This document shows, in pieces, positions 1 to 8,758 of a DNA stretch of 64,000 nucleotides (position 1 is its first letter; the number at the start of each line of letters is the position of its first letter). Source of the DNA: Botrimarina colliarenosi (GTDB lineage: Bacteria; Planctomycetota; Planctomycetia; Pirellulales; Lacipirellulaceae); contig NZ_SJPR01000003.1 in the NCBI RefSeq assembly GCF_007859955.1, positions 1 through 64,000 of the forward strand, in the 5' to 3' direction. A program made the translations under genes and the position numbers. The notes under the pieces were generated by a model. It saw nothing but the letters and a program-made list of their open reading frames with translations, ran no database searches and was not told the origin of the DNA.

Positions 1-110
1 CACCCGTCGGCCGCCCCGGACGTAGTCCTGCACGACCGCGACTCGCTGGCCGAACCAAGGATGCCAGCGGTAATGCACCTCACGACAATCGGTGCTGTGG
101 GTCTTGTCTC
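1..110 (-). pseudogene. fragment of a small IS-associated ORF
   Basis: On the minus strand an open frame runs off the left edge and encodes HYRWHPWFGQRVAV followed by a basic RGGRR stretch. I recall this kind of sequence from small accessory proteins beside insertion sequences, but the family is not certain. It has no clear start codon and abuts the truncated transposase end at 117 on the other strand. It reads as one piece of a mosaic of broken mobile elements. Confidence 0.4.
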
Positions 111-116
111 GTTGGG

Positions 117-278
117 TTGTACAACCACTACCGGCCGCACAGATCGCTGGTGTACGTCACCCCGGTCGAGTTCGCGGACCGCTGCCCCGCTCCCGCTCCG
201 GAGTCGCTTTCGGCTACGCCTCAAGCGACTCCTCCGCTCCAGCAGGGCAGCGACCTTACCCAACCCGTACCTTCATAA
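117..278 (+). pseudogene. 3' end of an IS3-type transposase
   Basis: The frame reads LYNHYRPHRSLVYVTPVEFA and then a Pro/Ser/Gln-rich tail to TAA at 276-278. YNxxRPHxSLxYxTPxEF is the typical C-terminal end of the rve integrase domain of IS3-family OrfB proteins. Upstream of about 117 the frame no longer reads as transposase, so the gene is cut at its 5' side. The rest of the element is absent to the right, so it is a dead remnant. Confidence 0.7.
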
Positions 279-442
279 CGGGTGGTACAGAAAATCAATG
301 CTGGTCACCCCCGAGGCGAGCAGCGGCTTACTGATTCTTGTCCGTGAATTATCCAAGCAGATTTCCCTCCTAGGTACCCCCGGTGTAGCCTACACCGGCA
401 CGTTCTATAACGCGTGCAAATCACCGAGTATTGGCTAATTGG
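279..442. other. gene-free spacer with a short palindrome
   Basis: No gene is seen between the transposase remnant and the IS5-type element. Positions 380-398 hold a perfect palindrome, CCGGTGTAG-C-CTACACCGG. It may be a remnant IS end or a hairpin; nothing decides between these. Confidence 0.5.
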
Positions 443-448
443 CTAGGC

Positions 449-1015
449 TCAGTCTGAGAATCCCGATTCTGTCATCAATCGTAGGTAGCGTTTGAGACAG
501 GCCCATTTAACCATGGCGAGGAAGTTAACGGCCGTCTTCTCGAAGCGGGTGAGAACGCGACGGCTCTCCTTGAGCCAGCCAATCAGTCGCTCGACAATGT
601 TGCGTTCACGGTAGGCTTCACGGTCGAACTCAACGGGCCGCGCGTCGCGGTCTTCGTTGGCCTTCGAGGGGATCACCGGCTCGATCTCATTCTCCAAGAG
701 CCAATCGTCGATCCAGTCGGCTCGGTACGCCTTGTCTCCCGCCAACCTCGCCGGATAAGCCAAGGGTTCGCCATCGTGATCCTCGCAGTCGATCCCTTCT
801 AAGAGCGCTTCAAGCTCTTGCGATTCGTGCGTCTGCCCCGGCGAGAGCCGCACGCCCAGCGGGTGGCCGTGGCGATCGCACACGAGGTGGAACTTTGTTG
901 AGAAGCCGCCGCGAGAGCGGCCTAACGCATGCTCAGCTGGCTCTTGGGGGTCCCCTTTTTGCCGCCACCCGCCGCGCACCGCGCCGCGCGGACGTGCGGG
1001 CCATCGACGCACCAC
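449..1015 (-). CDS. IS5-type transposase, C-terminal frame (OrfB)
   Basis: This frame carries the catalytic DDE part. It reads HALGRSRGGFSTKFHLVCD, then AGDKAYRADWIDDWL with the second Asp, then REAYRERNIVERLIGWLKE with the Glu, and ends about 5 bp from the left inverted repeat. The conserved part begins at the overlap with OrfA near 955. The ATG upstream of the overlap is probably not used, and expression is expected as an OrfA-OrfB frameshift product. No stop or deletion is seen in the DDE region. Confidence 0.8.
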   Translation of the reverse strand: MVRRWPARPRGAVRGGWRQKGDPQEPAEHALGRSRGGFSTKFHLVCDRHGHPLGVRLSPGQTHESQELEALLEGIDCEDHDGEPLAYPARLAGDKAYRADWIDDWLLENEIEPVIPSKANEDRDARPVEFDREAYRERNIVERLIGWLKESRRVLTRFEKTAVNFLAMVKWACLKRYLRLMTESGFSD

Positions 1016-1299
1016 AGGTCTTCATCGATCTCACCAACTTCGACGTGCGCCGCTACCAATCGACCGAGCGCCTCATCGAGTGTGCCGTCGCTGGCCCACT
1101 TGTTGAAGTGGTGGTAGACCGACTGCCACGGGCCGAACTCCTCGTGCAGGTCCCGCCACGGGCAGCCCGTGCGGAGCACGTAGAGGATGCCGTCCACCAC
1201 GTCGCGCGGGTCCTTCCGCTTCCGGCCCACCGCCGCCGGCGGAGGGAATACGTCCGCGATCTGCTCCCACGCGTCGTCGCTCAATCGATCTCGCACCAT
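922..1299 (-). CDS. IS5-type transposase, N-terminal frame (OrfA)
   Basis: From the chosen ATG at 1299 the protein begins MVRDRLSDDAWE, the usual start of the DUF4096 DNA-binding domain of this IS group. It continues through GCPWRDLHEEFGPW and the first catalytic region CVDGPHVRA. The frame then ends out of register. The conserved continuation GDPQEPAEHALGRSRGG lies in the -1 frame. A run CAAAAAGGGG on the coding strand (about 952-961) at the junction is a plausible -1 slippage site producing the full transposase. Confidence 0.8.
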   Translation of the reverse strand: MVRDRLSDDAWEQIADVFPPPAAVGRKRKDPRDVVDGILYVLRTGCPWRDLHEEFGPWQSVYHHFNKWASDGTLDEALGRLVAAHVEVGEIDEDLWCVDGPHVRAARCAAGGGKKGTPKSQLSMR

Positions 1300-1420
1300 C
1301 GCTAAGCCCTCCATGGTCGAACCGAAACGTACGACCTCAGCTTGCGATATCGCTACCCTACACCGCAAGATCAGTTCTCAGACAGAGCCTAGTAGTTACG
1401 CAATAAGCTAACCTTCATTT

Positions 1421-2365
1421 TTAGTCGCAAACCCTTGCACCACTTGGCGGCGCGTAACGCGCCAGCACCTCGACGGTCGTTGCGTAGATCGCTGCGACGG
1501 CGTCGACGTCTCGGGCGTAGCCACCCCCCATCGCGGCGACCACCGGCAGGCCGCGCTCACGGCACGCGGCGGCGACTCGTTCGTCACGCTCTCGGAGGCC
1601 GGCCATCGTGAGCTTCATGCGGCCGTAGCGGTCGTGCTCGTAGGGGTCGGCGCCGGCGATGTAGAAAACCGCCTGGGGGTCGAACCGCCGCCACGTCTCG
1701 GCGAGAGTCTCGTCGAGACGCCCCAGGTACTCCGCATCCTCGCAGGCGTCCGGCAGGGGGACGTCGAGGTCGCTCGTTTCTTTCAGGCGGGGGTAGTTCT
1801 TGCCGCCGTGGAGGCTCACCGTGAACGTCATCGGGTCGTCGGCGAAGATCGCGGCGGTGCCGTTCCCTTGGTGGACGTCGAGGTCGAGCACGAGGGCGCG
1901 CTCGAAGCGGCCCTCGGCGCGGAGGTTGCGAACCGCGACCGCCATGTCGTTGAAGACACAGAACCCTTGCCCCCGGTCGGGGAAGGCGTGGTGCGTCCCC
2001 CCCGCGAGGTGGCAGCCCCACGCGTCGCGGCCGGCGTCGCGCTCGGCGAACACGGCCCGCCCCGCCGCAAGCGTCGCCCCGTTGGAATGGAGCGACCGTT
2101 GCACAAACCCTTCCGACCAAGGAAAGCCGATCTCACGCTGCTCGACTTCGGTCAGCGTTCCCGAACGGACGCGGCGGACGTACTCGGCGGTGTGGACCCG
2201 GAGCAATTCGGCGTCGGTGGCCGGCGGCGCGGGGCGGAGTTCGATCGACAGCTCCGCAGCGAACGCCGTGACCCGCTGCCGCGTCAGCGCGTACTTGTTC
2301 CGTGGGAAGGCGTGCTTCTCCGGCAGCGGCAACGCGACGTGGTCGCTGTAGTAAGCGAAGAGCAT
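1421..2365 (-). CDS. histone deacetylase-superfamily hydrolase
   Basis: This 314-residue protein belongs to the arginase/deacetylase fold used by bacterial acetoin-utilisation-type and other zinc amidohydrolases. Signature pieces are GGTHHAFPDRGQGFCVFND (catalytic His125-His126), DLDVHQGNGT (zinc ligands Asp163 and His165) and GADPYEHDRYGRMKLT (third zinc ligand). Its length is normal. In bacteria such enzymes act on small acetylated amines or protein lysines; the substrate cannot be read here. It is the last gene of a leftward series, 97 bp after corC. Confidence 0.85.
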   Translation of the reverse strand: MLFAYYSDHVALPLPEKHAFPRNKYALTRQRVTAFAAELSIELRPAPPATDAELLRVHTAEYVRRVRSGTLTEVEQREIGFPWSEGFVQRSLHSNGATLAAGRAVFAERDAGRDAWGCHLAGGTHHAFPDRGQGFCVFNDMAVAVRNLRAEGRFERALVLDLDVHQGNGTAAIFADDPMTFTVSLHGGKNYPRLKETSDLDVPLPDACEDAEYLGRLDETLAETWRRFDPQAVFYIAGADPYEHDRYGRMKLTMAGLRERDERVAAACRERGLPVVAAMGGGYARDVDAVAAIYATTVEVLARYAPPSGARVCD

Positions 2366-2462
2366 GGCGGGGCGGGGCGGCTGGTTCGAGGCCTGAGTCC
2401 GTGGGGGGCGTCGGCCCCGGATCGGCTCTCAGCCCAACCGGCGTCCAACGCGGCCCTTCACC

Positions 2463-3746
2463 TCAGGCGCTCTCGGCCGTGGCGGTTTCGATCCGCTCGA
2501 CGAGGACCCGTTCCACGCGGCGCTCGCTGACTTCCAACACGGTGACCCGGACCGAACCGTTGTGCACGACCTCTTCCCCCTGCCTGGGGACGCGGCCCAA
2601 TTGCGAGAAGACAAAGCCGCCGATCGTGTCGAAGTCGCCGTCTTCGGGCAGCTCGAGCCCGAGACGCGAGTTGATCTCGTCGACGTGCGTCCGGCCGATC
2701 GCCTCGCAGACCCCGTCGCCGACCGAGCGGATCTCGTCCTCGACCTCGTCGTCGTACTCGTCGACGATCTCGCCGACAATCTCTTCAAGGACGTCCTCGA
2801 TGGTCACGAGGCCCGCCACGCCGCCATACTCGTCGAGCACCAGCGCGATGTGGGTCCTTTCCTGCTGGAACATCTCGAGCAGGTCGTCGACCGCCTTGGT
2901 CTGGGGGACGAAGAGCGGTTTGCGGACGAGCTCGCGGACCGTCCGGCGATTGGCCGGGTCGTCTTTCGCCAGCTCGGGGATCAGGTCCTTGACGTAGATC
3001 ACGCCCACGATGTCGTCGCGCGAGTCTTCGTAGGCGGGGATCCGGGTGTGTCCCATGCGGATGACGTCGGCGAGCAAACCGTCCCAAGTCTGATCGACGT
3101 GCACCATGTGCATCTCGGTGCGGGGGGTCATGATCTCCGAGACGTCGGCGTCGCCGAGTTCGATCACCCCTTCGATCATCTCGCGGGCGTCCTCTTCGAG
3201 GAGTCCCTCGCGGTGCCCCTCGGTGACGATGGTGCGGATCTCTTCGCCGATGGTCTCCTCGTCGGGGACCGACGGGTCGCGGCCGGCGAGGCGGTGGAGG
3301 ATGGCGTCGAGCAGTCGGACCGCGGCGCGCAGCGGGGCCGAGAGCGATCCCATCGCTCGCCACACGGGCCAGGTGTGAAACAGAAACGGCTCGGCGAAGA
3401 CGCGGCTGAACGCCCACGCCGCCGCGACACGGAGCATCGCGAGCGTCAGCCCCACCACCGCGGCGACGGCGAACAGCGCCAGTTCCTGGTCGTAACGCCC
3501 CAGCGTCCAGGCGAACGTCGCGATGGCGAACAACGCCACCGCGAACGCCCCGAGAAGGTCGATCCCGAGGGCGGTTGTCTCGTGCTGCCGGAGGATCTCG
3601 CCGAAGCGGTCGAGCCGGTCGCGCCGACGGCAGATCTCTTGGAGGTCGGTGCGGGAGAACTCACGCAGCGCGCGGGAGCTGATCGCGGTCAGGCTGGTCG
3701 CGACGAGCGATGCGGCGGCGGTCCAGAAGAGGGTCGATTGGCTCAC
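2463..3746 (-). CDS. CorC/HlyC-type CBS-domain membrane protein
   Basis: This 427-residue protein has an N-terminal membrane part (hydrophobic segments near residues 5-25 and 60-105). Next comes a CBS pair (from IMTPRTEMHMVHVDQTW through THIALVLDEYGGVAGLVTIED) and a C-terminal CorC/HlyC domain (DTIGGFVFSQLGRVPRQGEE). Relatives take part in Mg2+/Co2+ export or homeostasis. The GTG start overlaps the ybeY stop in a GTGA junction (3743-3746), indicating translational coupling. The pairing with ybeY, the HD hydrolase and phoH is a conserved arrangement. Confidence 0.85.
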   Translation of the reverse strand: MSQSTLFWTAAASLVATSLTAISSRALREFSRTDLQEICRRRDRLDRFGEILRQHETTALGIDLLGAFAVALFAIATFAWTLGRYDQELALFAVAAVVGLTLAMLRVAAAWAFSRVFAEPFLFHTWPVWRAMGSLSAPLRAAVRLLDAILHRLAGRDPSVPDEETIGEEIRTIVTEGHREGLLEEDAREMIEGVIELGDADVSEIMTPRTEMHMVHVDQTWDGLLADVIRMGHTRIPAYEDSRDDIVGVIYVKDLIPELAKDDPANRRTVRELVRKPLFVPQTKAVDDLLEMFQQERTHIALVLDEYGGVAGLVTIEDVLEEIVGEIVDEYDDEVEDEIRSVGDGVCEAIGRTHVDEINSRLGLELPEDGDFDTIGGFVFSQLGRVPRQGEEVVHNGSVRVTVLEVSERRVERVLVERIETATAESA

Positions 3747-4210
3747 CGGGGCGCCACCTCCGGGGCGGCGGTCGTCGGCGTGGCGGGAGGTTCGACGCCC
3801 GCCAGACGCAGGTACTGCGTTTCGGCGGCCCGCATCGCGGCGACCTCGTCGTCCGCCTTGTCGCGGTGGCCGGCCAGGTGCAGAACGCCGTGGACGACGT
3901 AGAGCAACAACTCGTTCTCGGGCGGCCAGCCGTAGTCGGCGGCGTTCTCGATCGCGGTGTCGGCGCTGACGATCACCTCGCCTTCCAGCCGCGGCGGCTC
4001 GTCCGTCAGGGCGAAGCTGAGCACGTCGGTCGGGTAATCGTGGGCCAGGTGCCGGACGTTCAGTTCGTGGATCGTCGGGTCATCGACGACGGCGACGCTG
4101 AGGTCCCCCTCGTGATAGCCGGCGTCGCCCAGGATGGCCGTGGCGACCCGGCGTATTCGATCCTCGTCGACCGCGAGGGCCGACTGCTGATTCGCAATTT
4201 CGATGTTCAT
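3743..4210 (-). CDS. ybeY: endoribonuclease / rRNA maturation factor YbeY
   Basis: This 155-residue protein matches YbeY in length and in the motifs HDYPTDVLSFAL, GEVIVSADTA and the zinc signature HGVLHLAGHRDK. YbeY is a metal-dependent RNase for 16S rRNA 3'-end maturation and late 30S quality control. The usual ligand pattern is H-x3-H-x5-H. Here His107 and His111 are kept, but position 117 is Asp and an extra His lies at 115. The start is ATG at 4210, 61 bp after the HD hydrolase gene. It overlaps corC by 4 bp. Confidence 0.85.
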   Translation of the reverse strand: MNIEIANQQSALAVDEDRIRRVATAILGDAGYHEGDLSVAVVDDPTIHELNVRHLAHDYPTDVLSFALTDEPPRLEGEVIVSADTAIENAADYGWPPENELLLYVVHGVLHLAGHRDKADDEVAAMRAAETQYLRLAGVEPPATPTTAAPEVAPR

Positions 4211-4271
4211 CGGGGGGGTGAGGGCGTCAGTTTTGGAGGGCCGTGACGGCCTGTCCAGACAACCTGCCTTT

Positions 4272-6536
4272 CTAAGCGGTCTCCTGATCGGGGTATTTGA
4301 CGCGTCCGTGGTACACTGCGGTTAGCGACTTTATCAAGCTTTCGCCGATGGTGTGAAGCTCTTGAAGCGTGACGCCGCACTCGTCGAACTGGCCGTCGTC
4401 GAGCCGCTTGCGGGTCAGTTCCTCGACGAGGTTCTCGATCCGCGAAGGGGTCGGTTCGACCAGCGCGCGGCTGGCGCTCTCGACCGCGTCGGCCATCATC
4501 AGAACGGCGGCCTCCTTGGTCTGCGGCTTCGGGCCGGGGTAGCGGAAACGGCTCTCGTCGACCTTGGCGTCGTCGTCCTGATCGAGGCTCTTCTTCTGCG
4601 CTTGGCGGTAGAAGTACTCGACGAGCGTCGTGCCGTGGTGCTGTTCGATGAAATCGATGATGCACTGCGGCAGCTTGTTTTGGCGAGCCAAGTCGGAGCC
4701 GTCTTTGACGTGGGCGATGATCACCAGCGTGCTCATCGCCGGCACGAGGGTGTCGTGTTGATTAACGCCTCGGCTCTGGTTCTCGATGAAGTACCCCGGC
4801 TTCAGCATCTTGCCGATGTCGTGGAAGTAGGCCCCCACGCGCACCAACAGGCCGCGGGCCCCGATCGACTCGGCGGCCGCTTCGGCGATCGAGGCGACCG
4901 TGATCGAGTGGTTATAGGTGCCCGGCGCGCGGCGGACGAGCTCTTGCAGGAGCGGGTGGGCGGGGTCGCCCAACTCGATCAGCGACAGGTCGGTCTGGAC
5001 GTTGAAGATCCTCTCAACCAACGGCAGCGAGACCGTCAGCAACGAACCGGCGATCACCGGCCACAGCCCGGTCGCCACGGCCAGCTTGAGCGTGGGCCAC
5101 AGCGGCTGGCTCTCGATGGAGCCGACGGCGAGCGTCGTGATGATCGCCACGACACCGGCCCAGAAGCCGACGACCAGTAGTTTGCTGCGGTGCCGCACCG
5201 AGTCGAGCAACGCGATCGAAGCCGCGGCCGGCGCCACCGCGACGATGGTCTCGCCGACGGACCAGCCAAGCCCGATCGCCGCGACCAGACCCGCGGTCGC
5301 AGTGACGAGCAACGCCGACTGGTGCCGGTACGCGACCGCGATGGTCATCCCAAGCAGCAGCAGCGGGATCATCTCGAGTCGCCAAGCCGAACCCGCCGCC
5401 AACAGCGTTCCGAGCATCCCGGCGCAGGCGAGCAGAAAGGCGATCAACAGCGTGGCGTAGCGCGACAGTTCGGCGACCGCCTCACGATCGGTCCGGTAGA
5501 GGCCGAGGCCACACAGGGCGAGCATCGCCGCGTAGACCCAGAAGACCGAGATCGCCCGGCGGATCCGTTCCCCCGTCGAGAGGTCGCTCAGCATCTGCTG
5601 GTAGTCAAGTTCGAGCAGCGCGACGCGGGCGTCGGTGAGCGGCTCGCCCGCTTCGGCCAAGCGGTCGCCCGGCTGATAGACGCGGAACACGTCGGCGACC
5701 TCTTCCGCTTTGCGGTCGGACTGCACGCGGGTGGCGTTCTCGTTGATCTTCAGCGTGACCGGCAGGTCGAGCCGCAAGCGGGCGAAGACGTGTCGCGCCA
5801 CGTCAAGCGTCGGCATCAGCCGGCGGAGCGATTGGTCGAGGTCGTTGCGGACGTTGTCGATGAGGGCGTCGCGCACCGCGAGGTCGCGCTGCACCCCCTC
5901 GGCGCCCGCTCTTTGGACGAGGATCTGCTCGGCGTTGGCGTCCACCGGCTGCTGTTCAAGGATGCCACGGTCGGCGATCGGCCCGATCGCTTTCTCGAGC
6001 GCGGCGCCGAACAAGTCGCGGGACTCTTCGGTGGCCAGGGCGGTGCGGAACCGTTCGAACTCGGTCCGCTTCTCTTCGTCGGTCGGTTCGGGCGTCCCCT
6101 CGGCGAGCGTGGGCAGGTACGGCGACCAGACCGCCATGTCGACCGTCTCGAGCGACTCCGCCGCGGCCAGCTGGAGCACTTCGTTGCGCACCTGGGCCAC
6201 GAGCTGGGTCAACGGCGCGGGGTCGTTGTCGTAGACCGCCTCGGCGAAGCGGCGGGCCCGGCTGCGGGCCTCGCGCGTGGCGCGCTCGTCGGGTTGCTTG
6301 AACTCGACGCGGGCGGTCAGGTCACGCGACGGGATCTGCGTGGGGGCGAAGTCGCGCGGCGGCTGCCACCCTTGCATCATCACCATCAACAACGCCGCGG
6401 CGAGCGCAGCGATCGCCAGGCGGAGCACCACCACGCCACGGCGCAGCTGCCCGAGCAGCGTCGAGAACCTGCCCGGGGGCAGTTCGACGGTCGCAACGCG
6501 TTGGCTGCGAGTGCGCTTTGACGGGGGGCTGGCCAT
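4272..6536 (-). CDS. 7TM-HD cyclic-dinucleotide phosphodiesterase (PgpH/YqfF family)
   Basis: This 754-residue protein has one N-terminal membrane anchor (about 36-52) and a large extracytoplasmic 7TMR-HDED region (about 60-330). A cluster of hydrophobic helices (about 335-500) and a cytoplasmic HD domain follow. The HD domain shows GTYNHSITVASIAE, FHDIGKMLKPGYF (HD at 572-573) and EQHHGTTLVEYFY. PgpH-type proteins hydrolyse c-di-AMP; the substrate is inferred from the family. It lies between phoH (68 bp) and ybeY (61 bp), a cluster shared with many bacteria. Confidence 0.85.
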   Translation of the reverse strand: MASPPSKRTRSQRVATVELPPGRFSTLLGQLRRGVVVLRLAIAALAAALLMVMMQGWQPPRDFAPTQIPSRDLTARVEFKQPDERATREARSRARRFAEAVYDNDPAPLTQLVAQVRNEVLQLAAAESLETVDMAVWSPYLPTLAEGTPEPTDEEKRTEFERFRTALATEESRDLFGAALEKAIGPIADRGILEQQPVDANAEQILVQRAGAEGVQRDLAVRDALIDNVRNDLDQSLRRLMPTLDVARHVFARLRLDLPVTLKINENATRVQSDRKAEEVADVFRVYQPGDRLAEAGEPLTDARVALLELDYQQMLSDLSTGERIRRAISVFWVYAAMLALCGLGLYRTDREAVAELSRYATLLIAFLLACAGMLGTLLAAGSAWRLEMIPLLLLGMTIAVAYRHQSALLVTATAGLVAAIGLGWSVGETIVAVAPAAASIALLDSVRHRSKLLVVGFWAGVVAIITTLAVGSIESQPLWPTLKLAVATGLWPVIAGSLLTVSLPLVERIFNVQTDLSLIELGDPAHPLLQELVRRAPGTYNHSITVASIAEAAAESIGARGLLVRVGAYFHDIGKMLKPGYFIENQSRGVNQHDTLVPAMSTLVIIAHVKDGSDLARQNKLPQCIIDFIEQHHGTTLVEYFYRQAQKKSLDQDDDAKVDESRFRYPGPKPQTKEAAVLMMADAVESASRALVEPTPSRIENLVEELTRKRLDDGQFDECGVTLQELHTIGESLIKSLTAVYHGRVKYPDQETA

Positions 6537-6603
6537 CGGTCGGGCGAAACCATTGCGAGCGACGGCGGCGGCTCTTGGGGCCGCCCGGCGTCACGCCGCC
6601 GCG

Positions 6604-7545
6604 TTATCGCTTCTCCCCCTTCTCGTAGGCGTTGACGATGAGGCTCACCAAGCGGTGACGCACGATGTCTCGGTCGTCCAGTTGAACGCAGGCGATCTCC
6701 TCGATGCCCTCCAGCCGCTTCACCGCATCGGCGAGGCCACTCTGGGTGTGGGGCGGCAGGTCGACCTGCGTGGCGTCGCCGGTCACGACCACCTTGGAGC
6801 TCGCTCCCATCCGGGTCAGGAACATCTTCATCTGCGGGATGGTGGTGTTCTGCCCCTCGTCCATGATAATGAACGCGTTGTTGAGCGTCCGGCCCCGCAT
6901 GTAAGCGAGCGGCGCCACCTCGATGATGTCCTCGCTGGTGTAGCGCTTGAGCTGGTCGTAATCCATCATCTCGCCCAGCGCGTCGAGCAGCGGGCGGAGG
7001 TAGGGGTGGATCTTCGCTTGGAGGTCGCCGGGGAGGAAACCGAGGCTTTCTCCCGCCTCGACGGCGGGCCGCACGAGCACGATCTTGCGGATCTGCTTGT
7101 TGCGGAGCGCCTCAACCGCGGCGGCGACCGCCAGGTAGGTCTTGCCGGTTCCCGCGGGTCCGACACAGAAGACACAGTCGTGCTCTCGGATCGCCCGCAG
7201 GTAGTTGATCTGCCCCTCGGTACGGGGCCGAATTGTCACGCCCGGCTGCTGGATGACCACCTCGACGCCGCGAGTCGCGGGGCGTTCGCCCGTCACCTCG
7301 GCGAGAATCTGATCGACTTGTTCGGTGGTGAGCGCGCCCTGGCGGCTGACCGCGGCCTTCAGCCGCTCGAAGATGGCGGTCGCATGCATAACGGCCTGCT
7401 CGTCGCCCGACAGATGGACCCGCCCGTTGCGGGTGGCGATCTTTGCGGGGATGCGTTGGCGGACCTTTTTGAGGTGCTCGTCACCTACGCCGAACAAGAG
7501 GACGGTCTCTTCCGGGCCGCCAACGGGGATTGTCGCTTCGATCAT
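6604..7545 (-). CDS. PhoH-family P-loop ATPase
   Basis: From the ATG at 7545 the protein is 313 residues, starting MIEATIPVGG. An upstream extension to 7641 is possible but has no family support. It carries a small N-terminal nucleic-acid-binding region, then Walker A GPAGTGKT (129-136) and Walker B AFIIMDEGQNT (Asp229-Glu230). PhoH proteins are linked to RNA metabolism and often sit next to ybeY, as here. It is the third gene of the leftward uppS-cdsA-phoH-HD-ybeY-corC run. Confidence 0.9.
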   Translation of the reverse strand: MIEATIPVGGPEETVLLFGVGDEHLKKVRQRIPAKIATRNGRVHLSGDEQAVMHATAIFERLKAAVSRQGALTTEQVDQILAEVTGERPATRGVEVVIQQPGVTIRPRTEGQINYLRAIREHDCVFCVGPAGTGKTYLAVAAAVEALRNKQIRKIVLVRPAVEAGESLGFLPGDLQAKIHPYLRPLLDALGEMMDYDQLKRYTSEDIIEVAPLAYMRGRTLNNAFIIMDEGQNTTIPQMKMFLTRMGASSKVVVTGDATQVDLPPHTQSGLADAVKRLEGIEEIACVQLDDRDIVRHRLVSLIVNAYEKGEKR

Positions 7546-7744
7546 CCGGCGAGTATGGCCATCCGGTGAAAACGGCTGGGGAGGAGGTCGCCGAACCATG
7601 CGGCGTACGGCCTGCCGAGCCGCTGTAACTATACCCAACACGCCGGGTTACTGCCCAGCGGAGGGCGGACCGGGCGTCGCAAAGGTTGGCGCCGTCGCCG
7701 TTTATGCCGGAATTGCCGGCGGCAGGGCGCCCGAACCCCCTTGA

Positions 7745-8758
7745 TTAGGGGCCCACGCAGCGGGTTATCCACATCAGGAACGCCACCGGGGCGGCGAACA
7801 GGATCGAGTCGAGCAGATCGAGCACCCCCCCAAAGCCGGGCATCCAAGTGCTCGAGTTCTTCAGCTGGGCGTCGCGTTTGAGGAGCGAAACCGCCAAGTC
7901 CCCCGCGACCCCCGCCGCGCCGACGAGCGCCGCGTACGACAGACACCCGCCGAGCCAAGCGGCCGGCGTGCGGTGGCTGTCGCACCCCAGGAGGTCCGCC
8001 AGCGGGCCGAGCGTCGCCATCGTCGCCACCGTCGAGAGGGCGAAACCACCGGCGGCGCCCTCCCACGTCTTGCCGGGGCTGAGCACCGGCGCCAACTTGG
8101 TCCGGCCCCACATCCGGCCGGTGAAGTAGGCGCCGATGTCGTTCGACTTCACGACGACGATCAGCGACAGCAGCGCGAGCATCCCCCACCGGCCGTCTTG
8201 TCCCCACGGCCCCCCGGCGAGCAGACGGAGCTGGGCGACGAAACCCATCAGCCCGCCGGCGTAGGCGATGCCAAAGATGGCGAGCGCCAGACGGGTGGTC
8301 GCCGACCCCGGCTCGCGGTAGCGGCGCATCTCGGCGCAGAAGACGACAAAGCATGACGCCGCTAGCCCGATCGCGACCCAGCCGACGCGGCCGGTGAGCG
8401 CCGCGCCGGGCATCTCGCCGAACGGCCAGAACGACGGCGCGAGGCTCGCCAACACCGTGGCCACCGCGCCCGGGACCACCAGGTAGCGCGACGGCGCCGG
8501 TGTTTGGTGGTTGTTCTCGAAGAGTCGAACCAACTCACCTGCCGAGAGGAACGCCCCGGCGATCGCCAGTGGCGACATCATCAGCCCGGGCCGCGCCGAA
8601 CCGAAGTCGGCCCATGCGAGGCCCGCCAACAGCGCGACCAGCAGCACGCCGAGGATGAGTCGCCAGACAAGCACAGGGCGTATTGCGGTGGGGGGTGGGA
8701 GGGCAAGCCGCGGCGACTTAGCGGTTGAGCCCGCCGAAGCGTCGTTCTCGACCAGCAT
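7745..8758 (-). CDS. cdsA: phosphatidate cytidylyltransferase
   Basis: CdsA makes CDP-diacylglycerol from phosphatidic acid and CTP, the branch point to phospholipids. The protein is an integral membrane enzyme with about eight hydrophobic helices. It ends with the family signature region GDLAVSLLKRDAQLK, then PGFGGVLDLLDS. I chose the ATG at 8758; an in-frame ATG at 8794 also exists, and either start overlaps the end of uppS. The overlap suggests coupled expression with uppS, a classic pairing. The signature varies slightly from the usual PGHGGxxDRxDS (FGG and LDLLDS). Confidence 0.9.
   Translation of the reverse strand: MLVENDASAGSTAKSPRLALPPPTAIRPVLVWRLILGVLLVALLAGLAWADFGSARPGLMMSPLAIAGAFLSAGELVRLFENNHQTPAPSRYLVVPGAVATVLASLAPSFWPFGEMPGAALTGRVGWVAIGLAASCFVVFCAEMRRYREPGSATTRLALAIFGIAYAGGLMGFVAQLRLLAGGPWGQDGRWGMLALLSLIVVVKSNDIGAYFTGRMWGRTKLAPVLSPGKTWEGAAGGFALSTVATMATLGPLADLLGCDSHRTPAAWLGGCLSYAALVGAAGVAGDLAVSLLKRDAQLKNSSTWMPGFGGVLDLLDSILFAAPVAFLMWITRCVGP

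Larger units (their letters stand above)
447..1388. mobile_element. IS5-type insertion sequence, about 942 bp
   Basis: The element starts GCTCAGTCTGAGAA (447-460) and ends with the near-perfect inverse (1375-1388, one mismatch). It is flanked on both sides by CTAG (443-446 and 1389-1392), which fits the YTAR target duplication of the IS5 group. It contains a transposase in two overlapping minus-strand frames. Both ends and both frames look intact, so it may be recent or still active. It sits beside older IS debris. Confidence 0.85.

Noticed and set aside
61-438. A 125-residue plus-strand open frame at the left end
   Set aside because: It runs across the broken IS remnants in the wrong frame; the transposase tail is in another frame (117-278).
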